Shown here: positions 31,475 through 41,107 of the stretch, one piece after another
Position numbering within the stretch: the stretch's first letter is position 1
How the letters are laid out: the number at the start of each line of letters is the position of its first letter
DNA from: Caldilinea sp. CFX5
GTDB taxonomy: Bacteria; Chloroflexota; Anaerolineae; Caldilineales; Caldilineaceae
Reading direction: 5' to 3'
Length of the DNA: 41,165 bases
NCBI GenBank assembly: GCA_021405325.1
Contig: QWII01000120.1
Span: 1-41,165, forward strand
Made by a program: the position numbers and the translations under genes
The notes under the pieces: generated by a model
Seen by the model: only the letters and a program-made list of their open reading frames with translations
What the model was told of the DNA's origin: nothing
The model's database searches: none

Positions 31475-32440
31475 TTAACGAAGTAGCGGGTTCAATTCGT
31501 GCAGTATCCGGTTGAGCGTCTGTACTCCCTCCTGTAGTGTTGGCCCTAGATAGAGACCTGGCACTTGTTGGGTCAGTATGGACTGTTCCACGAATGCTCG
31601 TCCGCCGAAGCTCACCAGGGGGCGCTGTTGCTCCGCAACAGTAGGCAGCCAACGCGGCCACTCCACCAGGGCGCGCGCCGTCTCTTCGGTCATGGCGACA
31701 AAGACGACAATCGCCGGTTCAACATCCGCCAGCAAGCCTGACAAATGGGCTAAAGGCATCGTTTGCCCAAGATAGACTACCGGCCAGCGCAGGCGACGCA
31801 GCAGCACGCCGAGCATGAGCAGGCTGCCCTCATGCAGTTCTCCCGGCGCACAGGCCAGCACAACCGGCTCAACCGCATAGGCCGGCGGGCCAATGCGCAT
31901 CCACAGCAACAGTTGGTGACGTAGATGGTTGGTGGCCAAGTGTTCCGTAGCTACGTCAACTTGACCAGCCGCCCAGGCAGCCCCAATCTCGCGTAGTATA
32001 GGGCCGATCACTTCCAGAATAATGGGTTCCAATGGATACAGCACCAGCGCCTCGCTTAACACAAGGTTCGCTTCTTCGACGTTATGTTCCAATAGGGCGG
32101 CAAGCAAGCGCCCGTGGAACACACTCAGCGCTGCGCCTTCTTGCACCTGCCCTACAAGGGCTGACGGCACTGCTGGCTCGGCGATGGTTCCACCCAGGTG
32201 CCCGGCGCGCTGCAAAGCCCGGATAGCCTGGCTGACCTGTATTCCTTCATCGATGCGCGCCTTGACCCACTGTAACCAAAACACATTCTGCTGCGAATAA
32301 AGACGATGTCCGCCGCTGGTGCGTGCCGATTGCGGAAAATGGTAACGCCGCTCCCAGATGCGCAGCGTTGCTTCTGGGATAGCGGTCATGCGCGCAACCG
32401 CACCAATGTTAAAGATGGGTTCTTCCAATTGATTGCTCAT
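31475..32440 (-). CDS. CarH-like B12-dependent light-sensing repressor (MerR family)
   Basis: A 321-residue transcription factor. The N-terminal MerR winged helix (about 10-80) has IGAVARMTAIPEATLRIWERRY and SGGHRLYS. The four-helix bundle carries W156-x9-E166-H167, the signature by which CarH holds the adenosyl group of coenzyme B12. The Rossmann part has GELHEG with His203, the likely lower Co ligand; the usual E-x-H-x-x-G is changed to ELHEGS. CarH tetramers bind operators in the dark and fall apart in light. The gene is divergent from crtB, with a likely operator on the crtB promoter. The family is firm; light control is inferred. Confidence 0.9.
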   Translation of the reverse strand: MSNQLEEPIFNIGAVARMTAIPEATLRIWERRYHFPQSARTSGGHRLYSQQNVFWLQWVKARIDEGIQVSQAIRALQRAGHLGGTIAEPAVPSALVGQVQEGAALSVFHGRLLAALLEHNVEEANLVLSEALVLYPLEPIILEVIGPILREIGAAWAAGQVDVATEHLATNHLRHQLLLWMRIGPPAYAVEPVVLACAPGELHEGSLLMLGVLLRRLRWPVVYLGQTMPLAHLSGLLADVEPAIVVFVAMTEETARALVEWPRWLPTVAEQQRPLVSFGGRAFVEQSILTQQVPGLYLGPTLQEGVQTLNRILHELNPLLR

Positions 32441-32540
32441 CGCACCCTCCCTCGTTCTCTAGCATAGTCTACCGTAAACCTATTAATTTGTCTATTTATT
32501 TTGGTCAAAGTTTATTCAATACTTTAACATACCTTGTATT

Positions 32541-32569
32541 TTGACAATATCTGGACATATTTATATAAT
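32541..32569 (+). promoter_or_regulatory. crtB promoter overlapped by a direct repeat (likely CarH operator)
   Basis: TTGACA (32541-32546) and TATAAT (32564-32569) are both perfect, spaced 17 nt. Inside the spacer TGGACA (32552-32557) repeats the -35 hexamer exactly 11 bp later. From memory of published work, CarH of Thermus binds head-to-tail repeats of about 11 bp around a -35 element. Further TTGGTCAAA (32501) and TTGGACAAA (32583) boxes lie nearby. Confidence 0.75.
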
Positions 32570-32622
32570 TCGTCTAAGTTTTTTGGACAAAGGAATCTGG
32601 CGCATAAGAGGGAGCAGGTCTT

Positions 32623-33567
32623 ATGGTAATACAGACAGCCACTTGGGAATACCGTTTACTGGCCTGGGCGAGCGAAGCGTTGGCCAGCCCGGCACCAGAC
32701 TACAGCCTGGCACCTGACCCGCACGCCTTGCGCCACGCCTATTCCTATTGTAAAGAGATCACGCGCACCAACAGCCGGACGTTCCATTTGGCTTCTAGCT
32801 TGCTCCCAGCGGACAAACGGCGCGCCGTCTATGCCCTCTATGCATTCTGTCGTTCTACCGATGACCTGGTAGACACCGCTCAGCAGATCACCAACGCGGA
32901 GGCCGTCTTTGCCAACTGGCGGGCGCGCCTGGTGCATTATCATCCCTCTGCCCACGACCCGGTGCCTCTGGCCTGGGCCGACGCCCAGGCTCGCTACAGC
33001 ATTCCCCGCGGTTATGCCGACCAACTGATCGATGGCATCGGTCGCGATCTACGGCAAAATCGCTATTCGAGCTTTGGCGAGTTAACCGAATATTGCTACG
33101 GGGTCGCTTCGACCGTGGGTCTGATGGCGATGCACATCATTGGCTTCCGCGGGGCAGAGGCATTGCCCTATGCGGTCAAACTGGGTATTGCCCTCCAACT
33201 GACCAACATTTTGCGCGATGTGGGAGAAGACTGGCGCGCCGGCCGGCTCTATCTGCCTCTGGATGAATTAGGCGAGTTTGGACTGAGCGAAACCGATATT
33301 ACGGCCGGGCGCATCAGCGACAACTGGCGCGCCTTTATGTGCTTTCAGATCAAGCGCGCTCGCCAGCTTTATGCAGAAGCCCAGCCTGGCATCATGCTAC
33401 TCGACGCCGATGGACGCTTCGCGATTGCCGCCGCCGCCACCCTCTATCGAGCCATCTTGGAGGATATTGAAGCAAACGATTACGACGTGTTCCACCGCCG
33501 TGCTGGCATTGGCGCCTGGGGCAAGATAAAGCGGCTGCCGGGAATTTGGTGGAGCAGGAGAGGATAA
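32623..33567 (+). CDS. crtB: Phytoene synthase
   Basis: Condenses two geranylgeranyl diphosphates to phytoene, the first step of C40 carotenoid synthesis. The 314-residue protein has both Asp-rich Mg-diphosphate sites: STDDLVD (80-84 region) and [12 protein letters not shown] (about 193-204). Other family motifs are [28 protein letters not shown] and [12 protein letters not shown]. The ATG lies 47 nt after the predicted transcription start, with GGGAGCAGG upstream. It is the first gene of crtB-crtI-lycopene cyclase and starts 4 nt before crtI after its own stop. A decayed paralog is at 38056. Assignment is secure. Confidence 0.97.
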   Translation: MVIQTATWEYRLLAWASEALASPAPDYSLAPDPHALRHAYSYCKEITRTNSRTFHLASSLLPADKRRAVYALYAFCRSTDDLVDTAQQITNAEAVFANWRARLVHYHPSAHDPVPLAWADAQARYSIPRGYADQLIDGIGRDLRQNRYSSFGELTEYCYGVASTVGLMAMHIIGFRGAEALPYAVKLGIALQLTNILRDVGEDWRAGRLYLPLDELGEFGLSETDITAGRISDNWRAFMCFQIKRARQLYAEAQPGIMLLDADGRFAIAAAATLYRAILEDIEANDYDVFHRRAGIGAWGKIKRLPGIWWSRRG

Positions 33568-33571
33568 TTTC

Positions 33572-35131
33572 ATGTCAACAATTATCGTTATCGGTAGTGG
33601 TTTCGGCGGCCTGGCCGCGGCGATCCGGTTGGCTGCCCGGGGACACGCGGTTGAGCTGTTTGAAAAGCGCGACAAGTTGGGTGGACGCGCCTATGTCTAC
33701 GAGATCAACGGTTTTAAGTTTGATGGTGGGCCGACAATCATCACGGCGCCGTTTCTCTTTGATGATCTGTGGGCTGCGGCGGGTAAGCAACGCGCCAATT
33801 ATTTCCAGTTGGTCCCGTGCGATCCATTCTATCGCATCTTTGACCACCGCGGGCGCCGTTTCGATTACAACGGCGACGAATCATTCATTCTAAATCAAAT
33901 CGAGCAGTGGAATCCCGCTGACCGCCAGGGCTATCAGCAGTTCATGCGCACGACGCAAGCGATCTTCCAGAAAGGCTTTGTCGAGCTGGCCGATAAGCCA
34001 TTCCTCCACCTGGTGGATATGCTCAAAGTTACACCCGATCTGATCCGGATGCAGTCGTACCACAGCGTTTACCGCTATGTCTCACAATACATCAAAGATG
34101 ACTTCCTGCGCCGCTGCTTCTCCTTTCATCCGCTGCTGATCGGCGGCAACCCGTTTGATGCGCCGTCGATCTACGCCATGATCCATTATCTTGAACGCGC
34201 GTGGGGTGTCCATTATGCTAGTGGCGGAACGGGCGCCATCATCCAGGCGATGGGCAGGCTGTTTGTCGAACTCGGCGGGAAGATCCATTTGAACGCTGAA
34301 GTCGAAGAAATCCGCGTGAACAGGCGGCGAGTGACTGGCATCAGGCTCAAAGACGGCACGATCCAGGATGCAGATAACCTTGTCGCCAACGCCGACGTGG
34401 CCTTTACTTACCGCCACCTTATTCCAGAGCGATATCGCCGCAAATACACCAATCGCAAAATCGAGCGCATGAAGTACAGCATGTCGCTGTTCGTAATTTA
34501 CTTTGGCACCAGGCGACGCTACACGGACACTGGCCTTGCTCATCACAACATCATTCTCGGCGAACGCTACAAGGGCTTGCTCGACGACATTTTTAATCGC
34601 AAACAGCTGGCCGAGGACTTCTCACTCTATCTGCATATGCCGACTCTTACCGACCCCTCCGTCGCGCCCGCAGGCTGCGAGGGCTTCTATGTACTCGCGC
34701 CGGTGCCCCACCTGGGTTCGGGGATAGACTGGACGAAAGCCGCCCGTCCCTATCGCAATGCGATTATGCAGTTTTTGGAAGACCATTATCTGCCAGACTT
34801 GCAGGCGAACATTATCGCAGAACATTGGATTGATCCGCGGCATTTTCAGAGCGACCTCAACAGTTACCTGGGGTCTGCTTTTTCCTTGCAACCGCTTTTG
34901 ACGCAGTCGGCCTGGTTTCGTCCCCACAATCGTTCAGAAGAGTTCGATAACCTCTATTTTGTGGGGGCAGGGACACATCCCGGCGCTGGCATCCCAGGGG
35001 TGTTGTCCTCGGCCATCATCGTCGAGAATCTGATTGGCGGCCAGGTTCAACCTAAGGTTGTACACCCTGACCTTGACCCGTATGAACAAAAGCAGTTACA
35101 CAGAGCAGTCACAGAATTACACAGGGGTTAA
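33572..35131 (+). CDS. crtI: Phytoene desaturase (CrtI type)
   Basis: FAD-dependent desaturation of phytoene toward lycopene, a membrane-associated enzyme of 519 residues. The FAD-binding N-terminus is [21 protein letters not shown], followed by [21 protein letters not shown]. The C-terminal signature is [21 protein letters not shown], typical of CrtI. GAGGATAATT lies before the ATG, 4 nt after crtB. The last 15 codons (near 35095) are built of TTACACAG units and form the left arm of an imperfect hairpin with 35165-35175. The number of double bonds introduced cannot be read from sequence. Assignment is firm. Confidence 0.95.
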   Translation: MSTIIVIGSGFGGLAAAIRLAARGHAVELFEKRDKLGGRAYVYEINGFKFDGGPTIITAPFLFDDLWAAAGKQRANYFQLVPCDPFYRIFDHRGRRFDYNGDESFILNQIEQWNPADRQGYQQFMRTTQAIFQKGFVELADKPFLHLVDMLKVTPDLIRMQSYHSVYRYVSQYIKDDFLRRCFSFHPLLIGGNPFDAPSIYAMIHYLERAWGVHYASGGTGAIIQAMGRLFVELGGKIHLNAEVEEIRVNRRRVTGIRLKDGTIQDADNLVANADVAFTYRHLIPERYRRKYTNRKIERMKYSMSLFVIYFGTRRRYTDTGLAHHNIILGERYKGLLDDIFNRKQLAEDFSLYLHMPTLTDPSVAPAGCEGFYVLAPVPHLGSGIDWTKAARPYRNAIMQFLEDHYLPDLQANIIAEHWIDPRHFQSDLNSYLGSAFSLQPLLTQSAWFRPHNRSEEFDNLYFVGAGTHPGAGIPGVLSSAIIVENLIGGQVQPKVVHPDLDPYEQKQLHRAVTELHRG

Positions 35132-35175
35132 AATTCTCTGCGCTCTCGGTGTCATCTTCGTACTCTCTGCGTAAC
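35095..35175. repeat. Hairpin with one arm in the crtI coding end
   Basis: GTTACACAGAG (35095-35105) pairs with CTCTGCGTAAC (35165-35175) with one mismatch. Both sides carry imperfect tandem units (TTACACAGAG, TCACAGAA, CTCTGCG). It is the only clear member of the spacer-hairpin pattern inside the carotenoid region and is weaker than those upstream. Confidence 0.5.
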
Positions 35176-35227
35176 TATTTTTCTTGTCTGTTGTTCAAAC
35201 CTCTTGTTGGGAAGCTACAAAGCACGC

Positions 35228-36004
35228 ATGACCTACTTTGGATTTTTAGTTCGATTTCTCATCCTGCCCAGCGTTGTCCTCGGTCTGTTGATCCTCTGGG
35301 AGCAGCAGCGCGGGAAAACGCTGCCGGCTGCGCTGCGTGGTGGGTCGCCAATCGGTATCTTGGTGACCCTGATCATCATTGCCGTCGTTTACACAACCCC
35401 CTGGGACAACTACCTAGTCGCCACCGGCGTCTGGGGGTACGACCCAACCTTAGTGACTGGAGTTATCCTAGGCTGGGTGCCATTGGAAGAGTACCTATTT
35501 TTTGTTTTGCAGCCGGTGCTGATTGGGCTTTGGCTGCTCTGGCTCGCCCCTCGCTTGACACCTACGGGGCAGGGAACAAGCGTTCCTTTGCGGGTGGTCT
35601 CCCTGCTGCTCGTCGGGGTCTGGATCGGCGCGCTGGTGATCCTGCTGGCCGGATGGCAACCGGGAACATACCTGGGGCTAGAACTCGTTTGGGCGTTGCC
35701 GCCGATCCTCATGCAACTTGGGTTTGGGCTGGATATTCTGATGTGTCATCGTCGCTTGATCCTACTGACCATCATTCCGGCAACACTCTATCTGAGCCTG
35801 GCCGATAGTTTTGCGCTTGCATCAGGAATCTGGATGATTCACCCTGCGCAATCGCTCGGCATTGGGCTTGGCCCTCACCTGCCCATCGAAGAGTTTGTCT
35901 TTTTCTTGCTGACGACGACTCTCGTTACGTTTGGATTAGTCTTAGGGATGGCGACTGAAAGTTGGGATCGCATTCGCCCTCGAATGATGACCGATCACAC
36001 ATGA
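35228..36004 (+). CDS. Lycopene cyclase, fused CrtYc-CrtYd type
   Basis: An integral membrane lycopene cyclase of 258 residues with about six to seven helices in two homologous halves. Each half has the family's P-x-E-E motif: VPLEEYLFFVLQP in the first and LPIEEFVFFLLTT in the second. This matches the heterodimeric CrtYc/CrtYd (TIGR03462-type) domains fused in one chain. It should cyclise the ends of lycopene to beta or related rings. The ATG at 35228 is preferred to an upstream TTG, because the family starts near YFGFLVRFLIL; no good ribosome site is visible. It follows crtI after 96 nt of partly repetitive sequence. Confidence 0.88.
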   Translation: MTYFGFLVRFLILPSVVLGLLILWEQQRGKTLPAALRGGSPIGILVTLIIIAVVYTTPWDNYLVATGVWGYDPTLVTGVILGWVPLEEYLFFVLQPVLIGLWLLWLAPRLTPTGQGTSVPLRVVSLLLVGVWIGALVILLAGWQPGTYLGLELVWALPPILMQLGFGLDILMCHRRLILLTIIPATLYLSLADSFALASGIWMIHPAQSLGIGLGPHLPIEEFVFFLLTTTLVTFGLVLGMATESWDRIRPRMMTDHT

Positions 36005-36345
36005 TCAGTAGACTGCAATCAGGGGGAAGCCGGGAGGGAGATATCTAAAACGAAACCGAAACGCTGTTTCACCACCTCTCAAAGCCAAAGGCGCCAGCGA
36101 GCCAAGGGAAGCAGGTGAGGAGCCGCTTAAGTAAAATCGTAACTACCAAGCAGTGGTGGTAGAAAAAATAAAAGGTTGGCCGAGAAAGGCGGTCTTCAAT
36201 GGCTAATCCTTTGAAATGGGAATAGGTTCAAATTTAGCGTTTGACGAGACTGGTGCTGATCGAAAAACACCGTCTCGCGCGTCTCCGAAAATTGTTCCTT
36301 TTTCAAAAGATTAGCGATTGAACACCGGAAATCCCCAATCCCCCT
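36005..36345. other. Gene-free spacer between cyclase and P450
   Basis: No convincing gene was found in these 341 bases between convergent genes. GTAACTACCAAGC (36139-36151) is identical to 12724-12736 inside the nested hairpin, and with GGTGGTAG just after it forms a small CTACCA/TGGTAG stem. It may be a decayed spacer repeat. Confidence 0.5.
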
Positions 36346-37674
36346 TTATTGATGCGAATCATTCGCTCTCCGTGTTACTCGCATGATTACCCCTGGTCGC
36401 GGTTCGAGCGTTGCCCCCATATGCAAATGGACTTTTTTGCCGAGAAGCTCCAAATCAAATTGGTGCAAAATCCGGGCCAAAACCACTTTGACTTCCACTG
36501 TGGCAAATGCTGCGCCAATGCAATTACGTGGACCGCCACCAAAGGGAATATAGGAAAAAGCTGGCCGTTTTTGGTGATTATCTTTCCCAAATCGATGTGG
36601 ACAAAACTTCTCTGGGTCTTCCCATACCGTCTCATCGCGATGGGTCAAGTAGATCGACGCCATCACCCGTAGTCCCTCCGGCACCTCATAGCCTTGGACC
36701 GTCGTCGGACACGCTGCCCGTCGATTGCCGACATGAATGGGCGGATAGAGCCGCAATGTCTCTTTTATCACCCCATCCAATATCGATAAGCGCTGTAAAT
36801 GATGCTCCTGTGGAGGTTCGTTGCCCAGCACCTCATCCACTTCGGCTTTGATCTCTACCAGTGTATCGGGATGGCTTCCCAGTAAATAGAATACCCAGGC
36901 CAACAATGCCGTACTCGTATCATGCCCTGCGATCAACATGGTCAACATTTGATCCCGGATGGCGTTGTCGTCTAATCCGGCAACGATTAACTGACCCAAT
37001 AGATCATCTTGGCGATTATCAGACAATTTCCGATCGTTAATCTCCAATCTCCTCTTTGCAATAATCCCATACAAATATTCATCCATCTGCTTGATTGCCT
37101 TGCCATATCCCCAACGTGGTAACTTGGGCCACAGAATCCACAGCCCGGGTGAAATATATTTGATGACACCCAAGACCGATTGCCACATCCGCTCCATATC
37201 AGGCATAAAATCGACACCAAATAAGGCTTGGACTAGAATAAGCAGTGTGATTTTGCGCATTTCGATGAGCATGTCTACCGGGGTATCGTCCTGCCAACCT
37301 TCCGTTACCCGATCCACTTGTTGCCACATCATTTCTAGATGCTTCACACTTTCACGCCGATAAAGTGGTGGATCCATAAGAGAACGCAACTGATCATGTT
37401 CTTCGCCATCAACGACGAGTACGCCGCGGCGCAACAACTTGACCACGGGATCGTTCTCTGTTCGCCACGAAAGGTGGGCACGCCCGGTTACCATAATTTC
37501 TCGATTGGCTTCAGGACCAACAAAGACAGCCGGATTGAAACGGGGCAGCGTAATTTGAAAGACGTTGCCCATGCACTGGTACATCGTACTCATCGCTGCC
37601 AACAAATGACGTTGGCGCGCTAGCGCCCGCAATACACGCAAACCGATTTTTTCATCTGCGGTGGGTAATTTCAT
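36346..37674 (-). CDS. Cytochrome P450
   Basis: A soluble-type bacterial P450 monooxygenase of 442 residues. The I-helix motif is AGHDTSTALLAW, the K-helix ETLRLYPP (E-x-x-R), the meander region EKFCPHRFGKDNHQ, and the heme loop FGGGPRNCIGAAFA with ligand Cys385. There is no N-terminal membrane anchor. Redox partners are not encoded nearby. Its place beside crtB, crtI and a cyclase suggests a carotenoid hydroxylase or ketolase, as known for CYP175-type enzymes of Thermus; this is inference from position. AGGAAC lies before the ATG. It is read in the same direction as the decayed second phytoene synthase upstream. Family certain, substrate unknown. Confidence 0.93.
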   Translation of the reverse strand: MKLPTADEKIGLRVLRALARQRHLLAAMSTMYQCMGNVFQITLPRFNPAVFVGPEANREIMVTGRAHLSWRTENDPVVKLLRRGVLVVDGEEHDQLRSLMDPPLYRRESVKHLEMMWQQVDRVTEGWQDDTPVDMLIEMRKITLLILVQALFGVDFMPDMERMWQSVLGVIKYISPGLWILWPKLPRWGYGKAIKQMDEYLYGIIAKRRLEINDRKLSDNRQDDLLGQLIVAGLDDNAIRDQMLTMLIAGHDTSTALLAWVFYLLGSHPDTLVEIKAEVDEVLGNEPPQEHHLQRLSILDGVIKETLRLYPPIHVGNRRAACPTTVQGYEVPEGLRVMASIYLTHRDETVWEDPEKFCPHRFGKDNHQKRPAFSYIPFGGGPRNCIGAAFATVEVKVVLARILHQFDLELLGKKVHLHMGATLEPRPGVIMRVTRRANDSHQ

Positions 37675-38055
37675 GAGTTCCTACTTATCGTCATAATAGT
37701 CAACTACCACCGGCTCTGCCGGTGGCTTGAAACGAAGGCACCTGGAAGGTGCGCGATTATGTTGGTCGTTCACCATCAGATCGGCTTGCCCGGCACTCGT
37801 CTTTGGGACAAGCCCACACTGTCAATGATCTGAGCTGTCAGGCGTGTTGGGACAGCTTTCACTGATGACAACACACCAGGTACATCGGCTCACCGATCTG
37901 TTCCTGCACCCGCAAGATAGAGATTCATGGGGTACTATACAAAGAGCACCCCTTTCTTCTCGCATAGCTATTGTAGATTATCGAGATGAAGACCAAGGCC
38001 GAAACATCTATTCCTTTAGTCCAGATGGGATGCACAAGATCGTAAATTGCTCTAC
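37675..38055. other. Spacer with two short hairpins, possibly a transposon end
   Basis: No gene is supported in these 381 bases. CCACCGGC-TCT-GCCGGTGG (37707-37725) and CACCT-GGA-AGGTG (37739-37751) are two neat hairpins close together. Sub-terminal hairpins of this form are seen at IS200/IS605-type ends, but no transposase remains, so that origin is only a guess. A 72-codon frame at 37844 has no family features. Confidence 0.4.
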
Positions 38056-38963
38056 TCACTGATATCGGTAACCAAAGCGACTACGCCACCAGATGGCCGG
38101 CAGCCGGCGCAATTTACCCCAGCTACTAACAGAAGAACGACGGCGAAAAACATCCTAATCATGCGCCTCAATATCGATGAGAATCTCTTGATAGAGTTCC
38201 GCGGCGGCATTGCTTCAGCGTAGAGTACGCGATTTTAGGCAATCTGTTGCTGCATAAAAGCACGCCAAGCCGCCGTTACCGGACCGACGGAGATATCCTC
38301 TTCCGTCAACCCCAAAGCGCCCAGTTCATCGACCCGTAAATAGAGTCGACCTAATCGCCAATCTTCGCCAACATCGCGCAAAATATTGATAAGTTGTAGG
38401 GCAATACCCAATTTGATAGCATAGGGAATTGCCTCTTGTCGGGTATGGCCAATGATATGCATGTTCATTAAGCTAACCGTTGACGCCACCCCATAACAAT
38501 AAGTGGCCAATTCCGCAAAGGTCTGATAACGATTTGGGGTCAGATCTCGCTCGACGCCTTCGAACAATTGTTCGGCATAGCACGCCGGGACGGCATGGCG
38601 TAGGCGTACATCGGTCCAGGCCAATGCAATCAGATCATTGCGCGGAGGTGTATTGGTGAGGACACGACACTGCCACTCTATCAGTTCGGCCTCGCATGAT
38701 GCTCCGCTACTATCGACAATATCGTCTATCCTGCAGCAAAAGGCATAGAGCGCACGAACTGCCTGCCGCTTGTCTGCCGGTAAAAGCGCCGAGGCCAGAT
38801 GGAAGGAGCGGCTGTTGACTGGTGTGACAGATTCGCAATATTCATAGGCACGTGCCAAAGTATCGCCATCGACTTGAAGTTGCGAAGATGTAACTTCAAC
38901 GGTTCGCGCCTCGTGGGCTAATAACAGCAGAGTGTCTTCTCAGGTATGCGTCTGCAACTGCAT
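38056..38963 (-). pseudogene. Decayed second phytoene synthase
   Basis: The minus strand aligns with the intact crtB from end to end. The start MQLQTHT-stop-EDTLLLLAHEA matches [19 protein letters not shown], with TGG changed to TGA at codon 8. The middle ([41 protein letters not shown]) is well kept. After FMQQQIA there is a TAA stop and a deletion, then ELYQEILIDIEAHD-stop-DVFRRRSS with a TAG, and the end GKLRRLPAIWW. The relic is 908 nt against 945, a net loss of 37 nt and thus a frameshift. Three stops and one deletion make it non-functional, although an internal frame of 207 codons (38858-38235) stays open. Confidence 0.9.
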
Positions 38964-39115
38964 AGCCGACTTCTCCTCTTCTATAATAACCCAAGTTGTG
39001 ACCTTGTGTAAAGGGGGAAGGGAATTAGGGGTGTATCTCAGGATGGGGGCAAGAATGAAGGATGGAAGAGAAAGAAGTCAAATAGGGAGAAAAACGAGAG
39101 GCAAAGGGGGAAGAA

Positions 39116-39480
39116 ATGAAAAAGAGTCGAAGCCAAAAGAAGGCAGAATTACAGGCGGAGAGTGAAAGGTTGATCGCGCGCCTCTTGGATTGGGAAGAGA
39201 AGCATGAGCGACCGACGCTGACCGTGATTGAAGAAGCGATATTGGCGATGCGCAAAGTGTTTGGCGCGGGGATGATGCGAGTTGTCATCGAAGGACAAGA
39301 GTCAAAGCAACGAGCAGAAGCAGCGCAGTGTGCCGAGTGCGGAGCGAGAATGCGCACCACCTGGGGGAGAAGTGGCGAGCTAGAGCCAGTCGCTTGGGAG
39401 AGATGGCAATCGAACGAGGCGATTCCTACTGTCCGCACTGCAAAGCGGCGTTTTTCCCCCTTGACCAACAACTTGGGGTG
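39116..39480 (+). pseudogene. ISKra4-type transposase, 5' fragment with frameshift
   Basis: Frame one begins MKKSRSQKKAELQAESERL, then LLDWEEKHERPTLTVIEEAI and a zinc motif CAECGARM. About there the frame shifts and the next frame continues RASRLGEMAIERGDSYCPHCKAAFFPLDQQLGV. This is the order of ISKra4-family transposases: helical N-terminus, CxxCG, then YYCPHCxxGFFPLDxxLG. The catalytic domain is missing, and the similarity ends at about 39480, where a DUF2867 fragment on the other strand starts. No IS ends were seen. The 150 nt before it (38964-39115) are purine-rich and hold no gene; GAGGAGA near 38974 belongs to the phytoene synthase relic. Confidence 0.65.
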
Positions 39481-39950
39481 CGTCCACCCGACAGAAGTCA
39501 AGCGCGTCACCACCGCGCACTTCATCTGGATGGCGCCGCCCACGCCACATCCTCACGCCGCCGACCAAACGATCCAGGACGCCACGTACCCCCAAATCCA
39601 GTTATATGATGGCCACCTGCGCTGACCGCCAATCCCGGCAAAGACCCGATAGACATTGGCCGGCGTTGTGTTCACCACTTTTTGGCGCCGCTCGATCAAC
39701 ACGCCCTGTTCTTGAGTCAGGTAAAGCGCCGGCAGGTCCCCTTGGCTGGATGCTAGCGCATCACTCCAGATGGTCTTTACCTCCCCGTTTTCAATGCGAC
39801 TCAAGGCCAATTTGACTGCTGTTATATAATCAAGCAGCCCGATCTGTGGAAAGAGAGTACGGGCGGTGGGATCGCGCACTAGGAGTTCGTTGCGCAATCC
39901 TTCGACCAGTGGCCTGGCAATTGAGCTTGATACTGGCGTCATCCAGTGTA
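39479..39950 (-). pseudogene. YbjT-like SDR protein with DUF2867, fragment
   Basis: The minus strand encodes SIARPLVEGLRNELLVRDPTA, LLDYITAVKLALSRIE, ANVYRVFAGIGGQRRW and NWIWG. After a shift at a run of five G near 39592 it continues GVRGVLDRLVGGVR and RRHPDEVRGGDALDFCRVD. This is the middle and the start of the C-terminal DUF2867 domain of YbjT-like NAD(P)-binding proteins. The Rossmann N-terminus is missing, cut at about 39957 by the second IS copy, and the C-terminus is cut by the ISKra4 fragment. So it is broken on both sides and frameshifted. Confidence 0.7.
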
Positions 39951-39957
39951 CCCACTA

Positions 39958-41000
39958 GAGATTATACCGATTTAAAGAAAAGATGTATACTTGCGAACGC
40001 AAAGGAGACGCAAGCCAATGAGTAAACTACGCTTTACCGAAATCAAAGCCAAGAAAGACGAATTCCTGGCCTTGACCAGCCTGACGGTCGAAGAATTTCT
40101 CCTCTTGACGCCCACCTTTGAGCAATGCTTCTAAGCGTACATGGCGGTATGGCGACTGGATGGCAAAGTGCGGAGCAAGCGGCGCTATACGACCTATCAG
40201 AATTGCCCCTACCAACCGCCGAGGAGTGGCTGCTGTTTGTGTTGAGCTACGTGAAGGGCAACCCGTTACAAAGCAACCACGGGACGATATTCGGCATGCG
40301 CCAGGGGAAAACCAATGTTTGGCTACAAGTGCTCTTGCCGGTCTTGTACGAGACCTTGCGCACGTTGGGCGTTGCCCCGAGTCGCAGCCTGCGCACCCTG
40401 GCAGAACAACTCGGTCTCCCTGCCGCCGAAGCGGAGGCGCTGGCCCCTGAGGCGGCAGGGAGACCGAGTTGCCATGATGCCACGGAACGGCGCATCCCAC
40501 GTCCCCAAGATGACGCCGAACAGGCCGCGTGCTATAGCGGCAAGAAAAAAAGCCATACCGTGAAAAACTTACGCTTGCTCGATCCGACCTTGCACATTTG
40601 CTTTCTCAGTGCGACCGTTGATGGCCATGTCCACGACAAACGCCTGGCCGATACGGGGTGCCCGCTGGTCCCGTACCCCTTGCCCCACACCGTTGGTTGC
40701 TGCAAGATTTGGGCTTTCTCGGCTTTACCTTGGCTGGCGTCGAAAGCTTGCTCCCCTTCAAAAAGCCAAAAGGCTGTACCCTTACCCCGGCGCAGAAAGC
40801 TTTCAATCGCCAACTCGCCGCTCTGCGCGTGCGCATTAAGCATGTCATCAGTAGTGTCAAACGCTGCCGCATTGTCAAGGACATCTGTCGGCAGCATGTC
40901 GTCGGTGCCAGGGATGCCGTCATGGAAATTGCTTGTGCCCTCCATAATTTCCGTCTTTCTCTCTTCCCCTGGCAGCCTCTCATTAAATCGGAATAATGTC
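39958..41000 (+). mobile_element. IS5-like element, degraded copy in opposite orientation
   Basis: About 1043 bp, with imperfect ends GAGATTATACCGATTTAAA (39958-39976) and a related complement (about 40983-41000), both flanked by TA. The internal order (TATACTTGCG leader, ribosome site, transposase) matches the element at 28629-29666. Protein-level similarity is clear but not near-identity, so the two copies are old relatives, not a recent duplication. Confidence 0.8.
40018..40996 (+). pseudogene. Transposase of the degraded IS5-like copy
   Basis: The start MSKLRFTEIKAKKDEFLALTS is followed by a TAA after FEQCF (40131-40133). Then MAVWRLDGKVRSKRRYTTYQNC shifts frame to PLPTAEEWLLFVLSYVKGNP and RQGKTNVWLQVLLPVL. 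The DDE part has CHDATERRIPRPQD, YSGKKKSHTVKNL and DGHVHDKRLAD, shifts again near 40675, and ends LLQDLGFLGF, IKHVISSVKRCRI, ALHNFRLSLFPWQPL. One stop and at least two shifts show that it is inactive. AAAGGAGACG stands before the ATG. It aligns over its full length with the intact copy at 28642-29606. Confidence 0.85.
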
Positions 41001-41107
41001 TATTTTATGGACAGAGGGCTTTGCGGCTGAACTAGGCCGGCAAAACTGGCATTAAGGGATTGACTGTTTGCTCTATCATTCTAGTGGAGCGGCCATTTAG
41101 TTTTTAG

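Noticed and set aside
35149..35808. A 219-codon frame overlapping the lycopene cyclase
   Set aside because: Out of frame with the PLEE and PIEE cyclase motifs and rich in Arg/Gly/Pro, typical of a shadow.
37844..38062. A 72-codon frame between P450 and the phytoene synthase relic
   Set aside because: No family features, no ribosome site, and it ends close to the end of the relic; probably chance.
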